The notes under the pieces are model-generated. The model was given only the letters and a program-made list of their open reading frames with translations. It was not told where the DNA came from and did not search any database. A program made the position numbers and the translations under genes. Shown here piece after piece: positions 26,460 to 34,988 of a stretch of DNA of 64,000 bases; the stretch's first letter is position 1; each line of letters begins with the position of its first letter. Source of the DNA: Vibrio porteresiae DSM 19223 (GTDB taxonomy: Bacteria; Pseudomonadota; Gammaproteobacteria; Enterobacterales; Vibrionaceae); NCBI RefSeq assembly GCF_024347055.1, contig NZ_AP024895.1, positions 124,001-188,000 of the forward strand. Reading direction: 5' to 3'.

Positions 26460-27787
26460 CAGGGAAACCGCATGAACATCCTTGATTTTAAAGGGCTGAA
26501 CTAAGGATAGAATTCTTTATATCACCTGGATTTTTATTGACTTTTCTCGCATGTTTTTACATTTACAAAGGATCGATTTGTAGATCATTTTCATTGTTTT
26601 CTAATGGTTTCGTATTAAAAAACGGAGCCTTTTCATGACCAGTTTAGCGAACCCATTTATGCATTTTTCAGCCTTAACCGATTACCGACAAACGGGGAAA
26701 GTCACCCACAAATTATCAGACATTATTTTGCTGACAGTTTGTGGTGTTTTATCGGGACAAGATACATGGGAAGGCATCGTTGATTTTGGTGAAATGAGAC
26801 GAGATTTTCTCAATCATTATGGCGATTTTTCAGCGGGTATTCCGTCAGCAGATACAGTGGCAAGAGTGGTGGGTTTACTCAATCCGAAAGAGTTTCAATC
26901 GGCCTTTATTGATTGGATGAAAGACTGCCATGAACTCACGAAAGGAGAGGTTGTCGCTGTTGATGGAAAGACGGTGAGAGGGTCTTACAATAAAGCCAAG
27001 GGTAATCAAGCGATCCATATGGTTAACGTGTTTGCGACAGCGAATGGAGTTTGCTTGGCGCAATCCAAAGTGAACGAGAAAACCAACGAGATCACGGAGA
27101 TACCTAAGCTACTGGAAATGTTAGATATTGCTGGTTGTTTAATCACAATCGATGCGATGGGGTGTCAACGAAAAATAGCCCAGAAAATCGTGGATAAAAG
27201 CGCGGATTACTTGCTGGCAGTGAAAGGAAATCAGGGTAGTTTAGAGCAGGCATTTAACGACTACTACAAGCCTTCGATGTTGATGAAGTTTGATGGTGAT
27301 AGCTACTCAAGTCAGGACAAAAGTCATGGTCGATTAGAGACTCGATGTGCACTGGTGAATGAAGACTTGAGTGTGCTAGGTGACCTTGAGTACGAATGGC
27401 CGGAATTGAAGTGCATGGGCATCATGGTGAACGTTAGACAAGAAAGCGAGCACGCTTCAGAGAAAGAGGTGTCAGTCCGCTACTATATCAGCTCAAAAAA
27501 ATTGAGTGCAGAAGAACTGCATAATGCGAGCAAAAGTCATTGGTTAGTGGAGTCAATGCACTGGCAATTAGACGTGGGTTTTAGAGAAGATAAATGCCGC
27601 ATCAGAGTAGATGATCGAGCCGAGGAATTATCGAGGATCCGTCAAGCTTGTTTTAACTTATTGAAGCAAGAAACGAGTGCGAAAGGTGGCATCCAGCGTA
27701 AGAGAATGCGTTGCGCGATGGATGAAAATTACTTAAGTAAGGTTCTCGGAAGCCTTGAATGACGGGGATGTTCATGCGGTTTCCGTG
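26460..27787 (+). mobile_element. ISAs1-family element, type B, complete
   Basis: This 1328-bp element has terminal inverted repeats CAGGGAAACCGCATGAACATCC (left) and GGATGTTCATGCGGTTTCCGTG (right, one mismatch near the tip). It is flanked by the 10-bp duplication AGGGATGGGC and is inserted into the right end of element A1, so it arrived after A1. Confidence 0.93.
26635..27762 (+). CDS. ISAs1-family transposase, type B
   Basis: This 375-residue transposase shares the ISAs1 layout (LTVCGVLSGQDTWEGIVDFG, VAVDGKTVRGS, TIDAMGCQRKIA, LAVKGNQG, SHWLVESMHWQLDVGFREDK) but is clearly divergent from the type-A copies. All motifs and both element ends are intact, so this is the best candidate in the window for an active transposase. 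Confidence 0.93.
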   Translation: MTSLANPFMHFSALTDYRQTGKVTHKLSDIILLTVCGVLSGQDTWEGIVDFGEMRRDFLNHYGDFSAGIPSADTVARVVGLLNPKEFQSAFIDWMKDCHELTKGEVVAVDGKTVRGSYNKAKGNQAIHMVNVFATANGVCLAQSKVNEKTNEITEIPKLLEMLDIAGCLITIDAMGCQRKIAQKIVDKSADYLLAVKGNQGSLEQAFNDYYKPSMLMKFDGDSYSSQDKSHGRLETRCALVNEDLSVLGDLEYEWPELKCMGIMVNVRQESEHASEKEVSVRYYISSKKLSAEELHNASKSHWLVESMHWQLDVGFREDKCRIRVDDRAEELSRIRQACFNLLKQETSAKGGIQRKRMRCAMDENYLSKVLGSLE

Positions 27788-27797
27788 AGGGATGGGC
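27788..27797 (+). repeat. Target site duplication of type-B element, right copy
   Basis: AGGGATGGGC matches 26450-26459 exactly. It also belongs to the right end of element A1, which resumes here. Confidence 0.92.
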
Positions 27798-27817
27798 ACC
27801 TTCATGCTTTTGCCCTG

Positions 27818-27884
27818 TTCACTTACAAAGGAGCAATTTGTAAATTATTTTAATTGTTTTTAAATGGTTTCATACTTTAAACGG
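27818..27884 (+). mobile_element. Second type-B left-region fragment
   Basis: TTACAAAGGAGCAATTTG, ATTGTTTTTAAATGGTTTC and AAACGG resemble bases ~100-165 of the type-B element (26560-26625) but are more diverged than the fragment at 25000. The similarity ends just before the duplication that flanks element A2. Confidence 0.65.
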
Positions 27885-27894
27885 GGGTTACAGA
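27885..27894 (+). repeat. Target site duplication of element A2, left copy
   Basis: GGGTTACAGA is repeated exactly at 29237-29246. Confidence 0.92.
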
Positions 27895-29236
27895 CAGGGC
27901 AAACGCATGAAACCCCTTGGTTTTAAAGGCCTGTAGAAAAGGTTATTTTTGGAAGAGCCGTTCGGTTTACCATCATCAAATAAACCTTAAATCACAATAA
28001 GTTAATTGATCATGATGATCAACAAGTTCCTTATTATGACTTTGTGATCTGATAGCCTCACTATCAATCACTTAGTTTAACTCATGGATAAAAAATCGTT
28101 GTTTGAGCATCTTTCTATCGTAAGAGATTTTCGTCAAGACTGGAAAGTCGACCATAAATTGACAGATATTTTGTTCCTAACCGTTTGTGCCGTGATTGGC
28201 GGAGCAGATGGTTGGGATGAGATAGAAGATTTTGGTCAAATTCACGAGTCTTGGTTTAGAGCCAGAGGAGAGTTTGAGCAAGGAATACCGAGTCGAGATA
28301 CCATTCGGCGGGTGATGAGTAAGATTAATCCATCGAAGTTGCAACAAGCCTTCATTTCTTGGATGAAAACGTGTCATGAGCTAACGGGCGGTGACATTAT
28401 TGCCATTGATGGTAAGACCTTGAGGCGCTCTTTCTCAAAAGACCACAGTGCCATTCATATGGTCAGTGCGTTCTCGGTGAAAAATTCGATTGTGTTAGGA
28501 CAAGTAAAAACAGAAGAGAAGTCGAATGAGATCACCGCCATCCCAGAGTTATTGGAGCTACTTGATATAAGCGGTTGTTTAGTGACGTTAGATGCGATGG
28601 GTTGCCAAACAAAAATAGCCAATAAAATCATCGAGTCCGGCGCGGACTATCTTCTGGCGGTCAAAGGGAATCAAGGTCGACTGGAAGAGGCATTTATAAA
28701 GCACTTTCCGATGCCAGCAATCCTGACATGGCCCGGAGACAGTTACGTTACTACGAACAAAATCGAGCATGGACGGCAAGAGCAGAGACTATATATCACC
28801 AGTGAGTTATTTGATGATTTTATAGACTTAGGCTTTGAATGGCGAGGCATGAAGACATTGGGAGTCTCGATGTACATGCGCAGCAATCCTGGAGAAAAAC
28901 CGAATGCAGATGAGATATTTATTCGTTATTACATCAGCTCAAGGACATTGAGTGCAGAGCAATTTGCCGAGTCTATCCGTAGTCATTGGCATGTAGAAAA
29001 TAAGCTGCATTACAAGTTGGATGTGGGGTTCAACGAAGACCAAAGTCGGATACGAGCAGACGATGGATCAGAAAATTTTGCTAGGATCCGCCATATGTGT
29101 ATTTCACTACTTTCGAATGAAAAGACGTTCAAAGGAGGAGTGAAACGCAAAAGGAGAATGGCTGGGATGAGCGAAGCGTATTTAGAGAAGGTACTTGCAG
29201 CCCTTTAGGGATGGGCACCTTCATGCTTTTGCCCTG
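27895..29236 (+). mobile_element. ISAs1-family element A2 (IS1358-like), complete
   Basis: This 1342-bp element has ends CAGGGCAAACGCATGAA and TTCATGCTTTTGCCCTG (17-bp inverted repeats with one mismatch). It is flanked by the 10-bp duplication GGGTTACAGA and lies directly upstream of the first O-antigen gene. Confidence 0.95.
28084..29208 (+). CDS. ISAs1-family transposase, copy A2
   Basis: This 374-residue transposase is almost identical to copy A1 but keeps the conserved His in SIRSHWHVENK. DGKTLRRS, AVKGNQG and the C-terminal WHVENKLHYKLDVGFNED are intact. Both ends of the element and its target duplication are present, so it may be functional. Confidence 0.93.
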   Translation: MDKKSLFEHLSIVRDFRQDWKVDHKLTDILFLTVCAVIGGADGWDEIEDFGQIHESWFRARGEFEQGIPSRDTIRRVMSKINPSKLQQAFISWMKTCHELTGGDIIAIDGKTLRRSFSKDHSAIHMVSAFSVKNSIVLGQVKTEEKSNEITAIPELLELLDISGCLVTLDAMGCQTKIANKIIESGADYLLAVKGNQGRLEEAFIKHFPMPAILTWPGDSYVTTNKIEHGRQEQRLYITSELFDDFIDLGFEWRGMKTLGVSMYMRSNPGEKPNADEIFIRYYISSRTLSAEQFAESIRSHWHVENKLHYKLDVGFNEDQSRIRADDGSENFARIRHMCISLLSNEKTFKGGVKRKRRMAGMSEAYLEKVLAAL

Positions 29237-29246
29237 GGGTTACAGA
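29237..29246 (+). repeat. Target site duplication of element A2, right copy
   Basis: GGGTTACAGA is the exact copy of 27885-27894. Confidence 0.92.
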
Positions 29247-29362
29247 GGTTTTAGACTAGTTAGAAAGTGCTAAAGGCCTTTTAATGATTTGCTCCTTAAT
29301 ACCTTAGCCGTTTTTTGTTGGGTTCTGGTTTACCCTAAGTTAGTTATTGCCACTGGATATTT

Positions 29363-30766
29363 ATGAATTATATTTACGGGGTATTATATTTAGTACCTAA
29401 CTTTCTTCTACCCATAGTGTTATATCCTTATTTAGCAAGAACTATAGGTTCTGCTGGGCTTGGAGAAGTAGGGACAGCCGTCGCCATCGTAATGATGTTC
29501 TCTTCTATTGCGCAGGCTGGTCTTCCAGTTTATGGTGTAAAAGCGATTTCAAAGTTAGACATAAGCAGTAGTGACTATAATAAGAAGAGAGATAAATTAT
29601 TAGGTGAGTTAGTGTCGATCCAGGCTATAGTACTCCTGGTCCTTTTGCCTATCATCTATTGGTTTTGTTTTTTTACATTAAACCAATCTACTGAACGTTA
29701 TCATTATTTAGTAATCATATATTATGCTTCCTGGGTTTTTAATTTGGAATGGATATATAGAGGGCTAGGAAAGTTTAAATATTTGGCTTTTAGGATGTTA
29801 TTGATTAGATGTGCAGTTCTGATTCCTGTTGTTTATTTTTTAATTGATAATAAAAATGAGTCTTGGATATATTTTTCAGCACTAACATTTGTGTCAATAT
29901 TAGGTGCAGCCATAACTTTGCGTAAGTATAAAAAATACTTGATTTTATCAAAAAAAAATATAGCAAATGCATTTAAATCTCATGGCAAAAGTTTATTTTG
30001 GCTAGGGTTATCAAGTGCATTTGGTTCATGTTATGTTAATTTGGATATTATTGTGTTAAACCATATTGCTGGTGATGCCTCCTCTGGGGTTTATATGCTT
30101 AGTAAACAACTAACAGGAATCTATCTCGCAGTTTTTGGTGCTTTATTAACAGTCTTTTTATCAAGGAGTTCAAAGTTAAATGCGAAGATTGATGCCAAAG
30201 ATGTAGTTATATCTGTAATATCCATTTGGTTCATGCCATATTGTTTCATATCTTTATTTGCAGATGTAATTTTACATCTATTCGGTGGGGATGATTTTAA
30301 GGGAGGTGGTGACATTCTTAGAATCATATTCATGCAAGCATTAGTGACTAGCCTTGCTATGTGTTTAGGCTATTTATTCTTAATTGGAGAGCAGAAGGAG
30401 AGAATTCATTTTAAATCGACATTGCTGGGATGTGTGATAAGTTTAGTTTTATTTATTATTTTGGTTCCTAAATATTTTGCTGAAGGTACAGCAATAGCAT
30501 TGTTCTTTTCTGAGTTGTTTGTGTCATTATTTCTTCTTTACTTCTGTATTGGATTAAAATTGTTCGTAAAACTATCAATATGGCTAATATCAATAGCCGT
30601 TTCTCTGGGGGGTATGTCAAGTTTTATCTTGTCTTATATTGATGCTGTTAATTTTAATTTAAAAGACGTTGCTTTTTCTATGCCATTATTTTTTATCATT
30701 CAAGCTTTGGTTCTATATGTTGTTTATATTAAAATAATGAAAAAATATACGAAGGTTGGAGATTAA
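29363..30766 (+). CDS. wzx: O-antigen flippase
   Basis: This 467-residue polytopic protein has about twelve to fourteen hydrophobic helices and starts YIYGVLYLVPNFLLPIVLYP, with ARTIGSAGLGEVGTA as the usual Wzx (RfbX-like) N-terminal region. Wzx flips undecaprenyl-diphosphate-linked repeat units to the periplasm. It is the first gene after the IS array and the first of a markedly AT-rich run of genes, consistent with horizontal transfer of the O-antigen unit genes. Confidence 0.9.
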   Translation: MNYIYGVLYLVPNFLLPIVLYPYLARTIGSAGLGEVGTAVAIVMMFSSIAQAGLPVYGVKAISKLDISSSDYNKKRDKLLGELVSIQAIVLLVLLPIIYWFCFFTLNQSTERYHYLVIIYYASWVFNLEWIYRGLGKFKYLAFRMLLIRCAVLIPVVYFLIDNKNESWIYFSALTFVSILGAAITLRKYKKYLILSKKNIANAFKSHGKSLFWLGLSSAFGSCYVNLDIIVLNHIAGDASSGVYMLSKQLTGIYLAVFGALLTVFLSRSSKLNAKIDAKDVVISVISIWFMPYCFISLFADVILHLFGGDDFKGGGDILRIIFMQALVTSLAMCLGYLFLIGEQKERIHFKSTLLGCVISLVLFIILVPKYFAEGTAIALFFSELFVSLFLLYFCIGLKLFVKLSIWLISIAVSLGGMSSFILSYIDAVNFNLKDVAFSMPLFFIIQALVLYVVYIKIMKKYTKVGD

Positions 30767-30767
30767 T

Positions 30768-31910
30768 TTGAGTAATAATATTTTTTTGTTTTATGACAAC
30801 CCCTGTTTAGATGAGGTCCACTATAAGAAAGATATTGGTCTTATTTTAGAGGAGCTAGCGTTACAATTAGATAGTAAGGGTACTATTTTAGTTAGGCGTA
30901 ATGCTGTATCACCTAATGTGAAAAATATAAGAACATCACTTATAACTAAAGTCTGGGAAGATAAAGCTTGGTTACCCGAAGGTCTAAATCGATGTCTGTT
31001 TTTTCTTACAGAATCGCTAAAAGTTTTACGAAATCGTGATATTATTTTATTATTTCATATCAAATCGATTTACATTATCCCCATTCTATTTAATGTATTT
31101 ATTTTTCGTAGTGAAGGGAAAATAATTTGGAAGTTGGACGCTGATAGGAAAGCAATAGAAGCTTTATCTGAACTTACCCAAGGTAATATATTTTATGGTG
31201 TCAAATATAGAATATTAAAATGGATGATGAGTCGGTGTAGCCTTGTCTCAACAGAAACTAAAGAAGGATTTAATAAGCTAAAAAAGTTGTATCCAGTTAA
31301 CTACTTTCCGAATGGATTTGATTTTAAAAGACACGCCATTATTTCTCCTAGATCTGAAAAAAAACCAATTATTTTACATTGTGCAAGAATGGGAAGTTAT
31401 CAAAAAAATACGGATCTACTTTTTAAAATTTTATCCAAGGTGGATTTAACGGGCTGGGAAGTTAGATTAGTAGGTCAGGCTACACCAAAAGTTAAAGAAA
31501 GTATTAAAGAATTAAACACCATGTATCATGATAGTAACCCTATTACGTTTGTTGGTGAGTTAAATGACGAAACTAGCCTATTAAGTGAATTTAGAGATGC
31601 TTCAATTTTTATTTTGACATCAAGGTTCGAAGGTTTTCCTTTGGTTTTTACCGAGGCGGCAGCTTATGGTTGTTATATTCTATCTATGGAAGTGGGGGCA
31701 GATAAAGATATTGTTGGAAGCTATAAATATGGAGGTGAAGTCTTCACGCAAGATTCTGATTCAAAATTTGTTCAGGCATTACAAGAGGCAATGATTAAGC
31801 TTCCTAACAAAGATGTATCCAATGCAATAATAGAACGAGCAAAGATAGAATTTAACTGGGAATCTATCGTGAGTAATATGCTAAAGATATTGAGTGATCA
31901 GAAATCTTAA
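30768..31910 (+). CDS. Glycosyltransferase family 4
   Basis: This GT-B enzyme of 380 residues has an EX7E donor motif in SRFEGFPLVFTEAAAYG near residue 290. The TTG at 30768 is chosen as start: GGAG lies 6 nt upstream and the gene then begins 1 nt after the wzx stop. An in-frame TTG at 30756 lies within the ribosome binding site region. It is AT-rich like its neighbours. It likely adds one sugar to the O-antigen repeat unit; specificity is unknown. Confidence 0.83.
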   Translation: MSNNIFLFYDNPCLDEVHYKKDIGLILEELALQLDSKGTILVRRNAVSPNVKNIRTSLITKVWEDKAWLPEGLNRCLFFLTESLKVLRNRDIILLFHIKSIYIIPILFNVFIFRSEGKIIWKLDADRKAIEALSELTQGNIFYGVKYRILKWMMSRCSLVSTETKEGFNKLKKLYPVNYFPNGFDFKRHAIISPRSEKKPIILHCARMGSYQKNTDLLFKILSKVDLTGWEVRLVGQATPKVKESIKELNTMYHDSNPITFVGELNDETSLLSEFRDASIFILTSRFEGFPLVFTEAAAYGCYILSMEVGADKDIVGSYKYGGEVFTQDSDSKFVQALQEAMIKLPNKDVSNAIIERAKIEFNWESIVSNMLKILSDQKS

Positions 31911-31949
31911 ATGATATTTTTTCTTTAGTATTAATTTCTTGAGGATTGG

Positions 31950-32465
31950 ATGAAAAAAATAATACTAATTATATTTGCAATTGTTTTGACGATTTTAGAA
32001 TATAGTTTATTAGATAAAATGTTATCTAAAGACCTAATCAAAATTGAATTTAGCATTAATAGAGAAGGAAAACCAGCGGGAAAAGGTTTTTCAGATGTTT
32101 CTGTTGGTTATTTAAAATATTTACGAAATGAATACAGAAAATCTATAGATAAAGTAAACATGGGATGTGGTTATTTTAATGTGAATCTTTTGGTAAGAGA
32201 TTACACTAATATGATATATTTGGAGGCTTACTGTACTTTAGACAATATAGATGAAAGCTCAGTGATAAGCCTTCTTGCTAAACCAATGGAGAATATTCTA
32301 GAAAATTCAAATAATATAATGGGAGAGGTAGTTATTCATGATATATCGTTCATTAAAAAACCTAAAGACTCTAAGATGTTTGAACTGAAAATTTTGTTTT
32401 TATCTATATTCTTCACCATATTAGTTTTTATATGTTTTTCTTCACTTTGCATAAATAAATTATGA
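31950..32465 (+). CDS. Small protein with two terminal membrane helices, unknown
   Basis: This 171-residue protein has an N-terminal helix (IILIIFAIVLTILEYSLL) and a C-terminal helix (ILFLSIFFTILVFICFSSLCI), with ~115 polar residues between them that are probably periplasmic. This topology resembles a much shortened polysaccharide co-polymerase (Wzz), but the protein lacks the long coiled coil, and I do not see the proline-rich motif near TM2. GAGG precedes the ATG. The stop overlaps the wzy start by 4 bp, so the two are translationally coupled. Function is not assigned. Confidence 0.72.
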   Translation: MKKIILIIFAIVLTILEYSLLDKMLSKDLIKIEFSINREGKPAGKGFSDVSVGYLKYLRNEYRKSIDKVNMGCGYFNVNLLVRDYTNMIYLEAYCTLDNIDESSVISLLAKPMENILENSNNIMGEVVIHDISFIKKPKDSKMFELKILFLSIFFTILVFICFSSLCINKL

Positions 32466-33661
32466 GAGCAATTAAACTCCTGTCTTTATGGTGGATTTTT
32501 TGGCTGTTATCTGCACTTTTAAATACAGGATTAACCTATGCTCCTAATTCATCAATAATCCCTACATTAATATTTGTTGGTGGTATGATTTTTGGAGGAA
32601 AATTAAGCTCGTTGACGCCAGGAAATAAAGTTCATTACGATCTAGATAGTAAAATAGTAGTTCATATAATATCATTATTAATAATTATCTCTATGTTTTT
32701 ATTGTTACCAACAATATACATAGTAGCAAAAGGTTTGATTTCAGGAGTAAGTTTTTTACATATCCGTCATATGATATTTTCTGGAAATGAAATTGGTGTA
32801 TATGAAAAATTCATCTTTAATGTTTCATCAGCGTTGATTTTAAATCTATCAATGGTATTGTCAGTAATTACCTGTTTTTTATATAAAAATAATAAAGTGT
32901 TTTTTTTATGTCTGCTGTTAATTTGTACTTTAGGGCTAATTAGAGTCGGTCGTGTAGAGATATACCAGTTTTTAATGGTCTATCTATTTATGTTTTTTAT
33001 ATTAAATCCTGGAAAAATTTTGTATTTTCTAAAAATAAAATTTAAGAAAATACTAATAATGATGACTCTTGTTATTGTTGTCATGGCTTGCATAAGTCTA
33101 GGAAGAGGGCATGATATTATCACCGGATTCATAAACTACCATACAGTTGGTTTTTATCTTTTTAGTAAATACATAAATGGACTTCCAGATGTAGTAGTAG
33201 ATACAAAAAGTTATGGAGTAAGTTATTTTGGTGGGATTGATTATGTAGTTGGCTTGTTGGGTAAGCTTTTTTTCAATATGGGTGATTCATTTTCTTACCA
33301 TAATTCAATAATAGAATCAGTCGATAGAGTTACTCATACGCGCGAAATGATAACTTCTAATGGAATTATGTATGCAATGTCGGGGCACAACACATATTAT
33401 ACATTATTAATGTCAGGATATCTTTCGTTTGGTCTCTTCGGGGTTTTGTTACTAGGTTGTGTTCTAGGATTTTTAATTACTGAACTTTCAAAAAATTCAG
33501 CTGATGGATGTATATTATCGGTCATATTTCTTACAATGTTAGTCTCTATGGTTTTTATGGGAATATTTTATAATCCATTGAACACTATAGGATTTTGGAT
33601 AACTATCCTAATATTAAACATGGCGCTTGTTACAGCTAGAATTATTAAGTTGCGCTTATGA
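32462..33661 (+). CDS. wzy: O-antigen polymerase (Wzy-like)
   Basis: This 399-residue protein has about eleven hydrophobic segments and a large hydrophilic loop (residues ~215-310, containing GRGHDIITG, YGVSYFGGIDYV and SGHNTYYTLLMSGYLSFGLFG). Wzy proteins share topology rather than sequence. Only one such protein sits in this cluster with wzx, so it is the likely polymerase. The oligosaccharide-polymerase-like C-terminal motif supports this. It is coupled by a 4-bp overlap to the small membrane protein gene upstream. Confidence 0.8.
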   Translation: MRAIKLLSLWWIFWLLSALLNTGLTYAPNSSIIPTLIFVGGMIFGGKLSSLTPGNKVHYDLDSKIVVHIISLLIIISMFLLLPTIYIVAKGLISGVSFLHIRHMIFSGNEIGVYEKFIFNVSSALILNLSMVLSVITCFLYKNNKVFFLCLLLICTLGLIRVGRVEIYQFLMVYLFMFFILNPGKILYFLKIKFKKILIMMTLVIVVMACISLGRGHDIITGFINYHTVGFYLFSKYINGLPDVVVDTKSYGVSYFGGIDYVVGLLGKLFFNMGDSFSYHNSIIESVDRVTHTREMITSNGIMYAMSGHNTYYTLLMSGYLSFGLFGVLLLGCVLGFLITELSKNSADGCILSVIFLTMLVSMVFMGIFYNPLNTIGFWITILILNMALVTARIIKLRL

Positions 33662-33689
33662 TTAAATTCCCCAAGGATAAATTAATTAA

Positions 33690-34988
33690 ATGAAACATAT
33701 TGTATTTCTAACAGAAAATTACTATCCCAATTATTCAGCAGTGAGTAATTGTGCGGAAAAAATAATTGATTTACTCAAAGAAAGATATGATATAAGTGTG
33801 ATTTCTGTTATAGATAATTCTGAGTTAAGTTCGCACGAATATTTCAATAATTACCAGATATATAGAATTAATAGACCATATCAGGATAAGTTAAATATAA
33901 TCCGGTATAATGAGAATAATAAATCTAAATTTGTTTTAAAAGGAAAGTTATTTCTGACGAGGCTTGTTAATTTAGTTAAATTCTTATTTAAAAAGGAAAG
34001 TATAGATAAAGATTTCATTAAAGCTTATTTTGATAAGATTTCGGAAATACATAAAAATAAAAAAGTTGATATTGTTGTGCCATTGGTTTTTCCTTTTGAG
34101 ACGGTATTGTCTTCCATTGAATTTAAAAAAATAATTCATTCTAATGTGATAATAGTTCCTTACATTTTTGATAATTTTTCTAACTCAGTAAGTCTTCATC
34201 GTTTTAATTTAAATAGAAAGATAAAATTTAGAGCCAATTTAAACCTTGAGAGATCTATGGTAAAATTTTCTTCGAAAATACTAGCGATGCACCCTTTGAG
34301 GGAACATTTTCTGAAAAATGGCCTGGATGATTCGAACAAAATTGTATATCTTGAACATCCTTTATTAGAAGATAAATCTTGCAGTATATCTCGCGAAAAT
34401 AAAAAAGATATTATTACGAGGGTTACTTATACTGGAGGACTTTTTCGAGGCGTTAGAACAGCTGATATTTGTTTGAAATTATTAGATGCTATATCTAAGG
34501 AAATATTTTTGAAAGTAGATTTTTACTGTTTCGGTAATGATATGAGATCAGTGAAATCGTATTCACAGTCAAACCCAGAGGTTTTTTTTAATCATGGACG
34601 TGTTTCAAAAAGTGAGGCAGAACAAGCTATCTCAATATCAGATTTTTTAATTAGTATTGGTGATGTTGAAGGTAAGCAACTATCAAGCAAAATATTTGAT
34701 TATTTGTCAATGGGTAAACCGATAATTCACTTTTCATATGTAGAAGATTGCGTTAATGCTCAGTTTCTGAAAAAATACCCGTTATCGTTTGTTATTTATC
34801 AAAGAGATTTAGAGTTAAACTTCAAAGAGACTGCAGTCAAAGCGACTAATTTTTTCACTAGAGTAAAAAACGAGAGGTGCGAATTTTTTGAAGTGTCTAA
34901 AATTTACCCAGAGGCTCTACCTCAGTATACAGTCAATACAATAGTTGAGATAGTAGAGAGTGATATATCTTTCAGTGAGGTTCATTAA
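33690..34988 (+). CDS. Glycosyltransferase (GT4-like)
   Basis: This 432-residue GT-B protein starts MKHIVFLTENYYPNYSAVSN, the family's N-terminal strand. YTGGLFRGVRTADICL and GDVEGKQLSSKIFDYLSMGKPIIH match the donor-binding half, with the Ser/Lys-rich SSKIFDYL in place of EX7E. It is AT-rich. It ends by sharing one base with the next glycosyltransferase start (TAATG). The sugar is unknown. Confidence 0.78.
   Translation: MKHIVFLTENYYPNYSAVSNCAEKIIDLLKERYDISVISVIDNSELSSHEYFNNYQIYRINRPYQDKLNIIRYNENNKSKFVLKGKLFLTRLVNLVKFLFKKESIDKDFIKAYFDKISEIHKNKKVDIVVPLVFPFETVLSSIEFKKIIHSNVIIVPYIFDNFSNSVSLHRFNLNRKIKFRANLNLERSMVKFSSKILAMHPLREHFLKNGLDDSNKIVYLEHPLLEDKSCSISRENKKDIITRVTYTGGLFRGVRTADICLKLLDAISKEIFLKVDFYCFGNDMRSVKSYSQSNPEVFFNHGRVSKSEAEQAISISDFLISIGDVEGKQLSSKIFDYLSMGKPIIHFSYVEDCVNAQFLKKYPLSFVIYQRDLELNFKETAVKATNFFTRVKNERCEFFEVSKIYPEALPQYTVNTIVEIVESDISFSEVH

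Larger units (their letters stand above)
25138..27817 (+). mobile_element. ISAs1-family element A1 (IS1358-like), split by type-B element
   Basis: The left end is CAGGGCAAACGCATGAA (25138) and the right end TTCATGCTTTTGCCCTG (to 27817). The element is interrupted near its right end by the type-B copy at 26460-27787, so the two parts are 25138-26459 and 27788-27817. The outer flanks (TTTTCATTGT and TTCACTTACA) are not a target duplication, so the element was probably rearranged after insertion. Confidence 0.85.
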
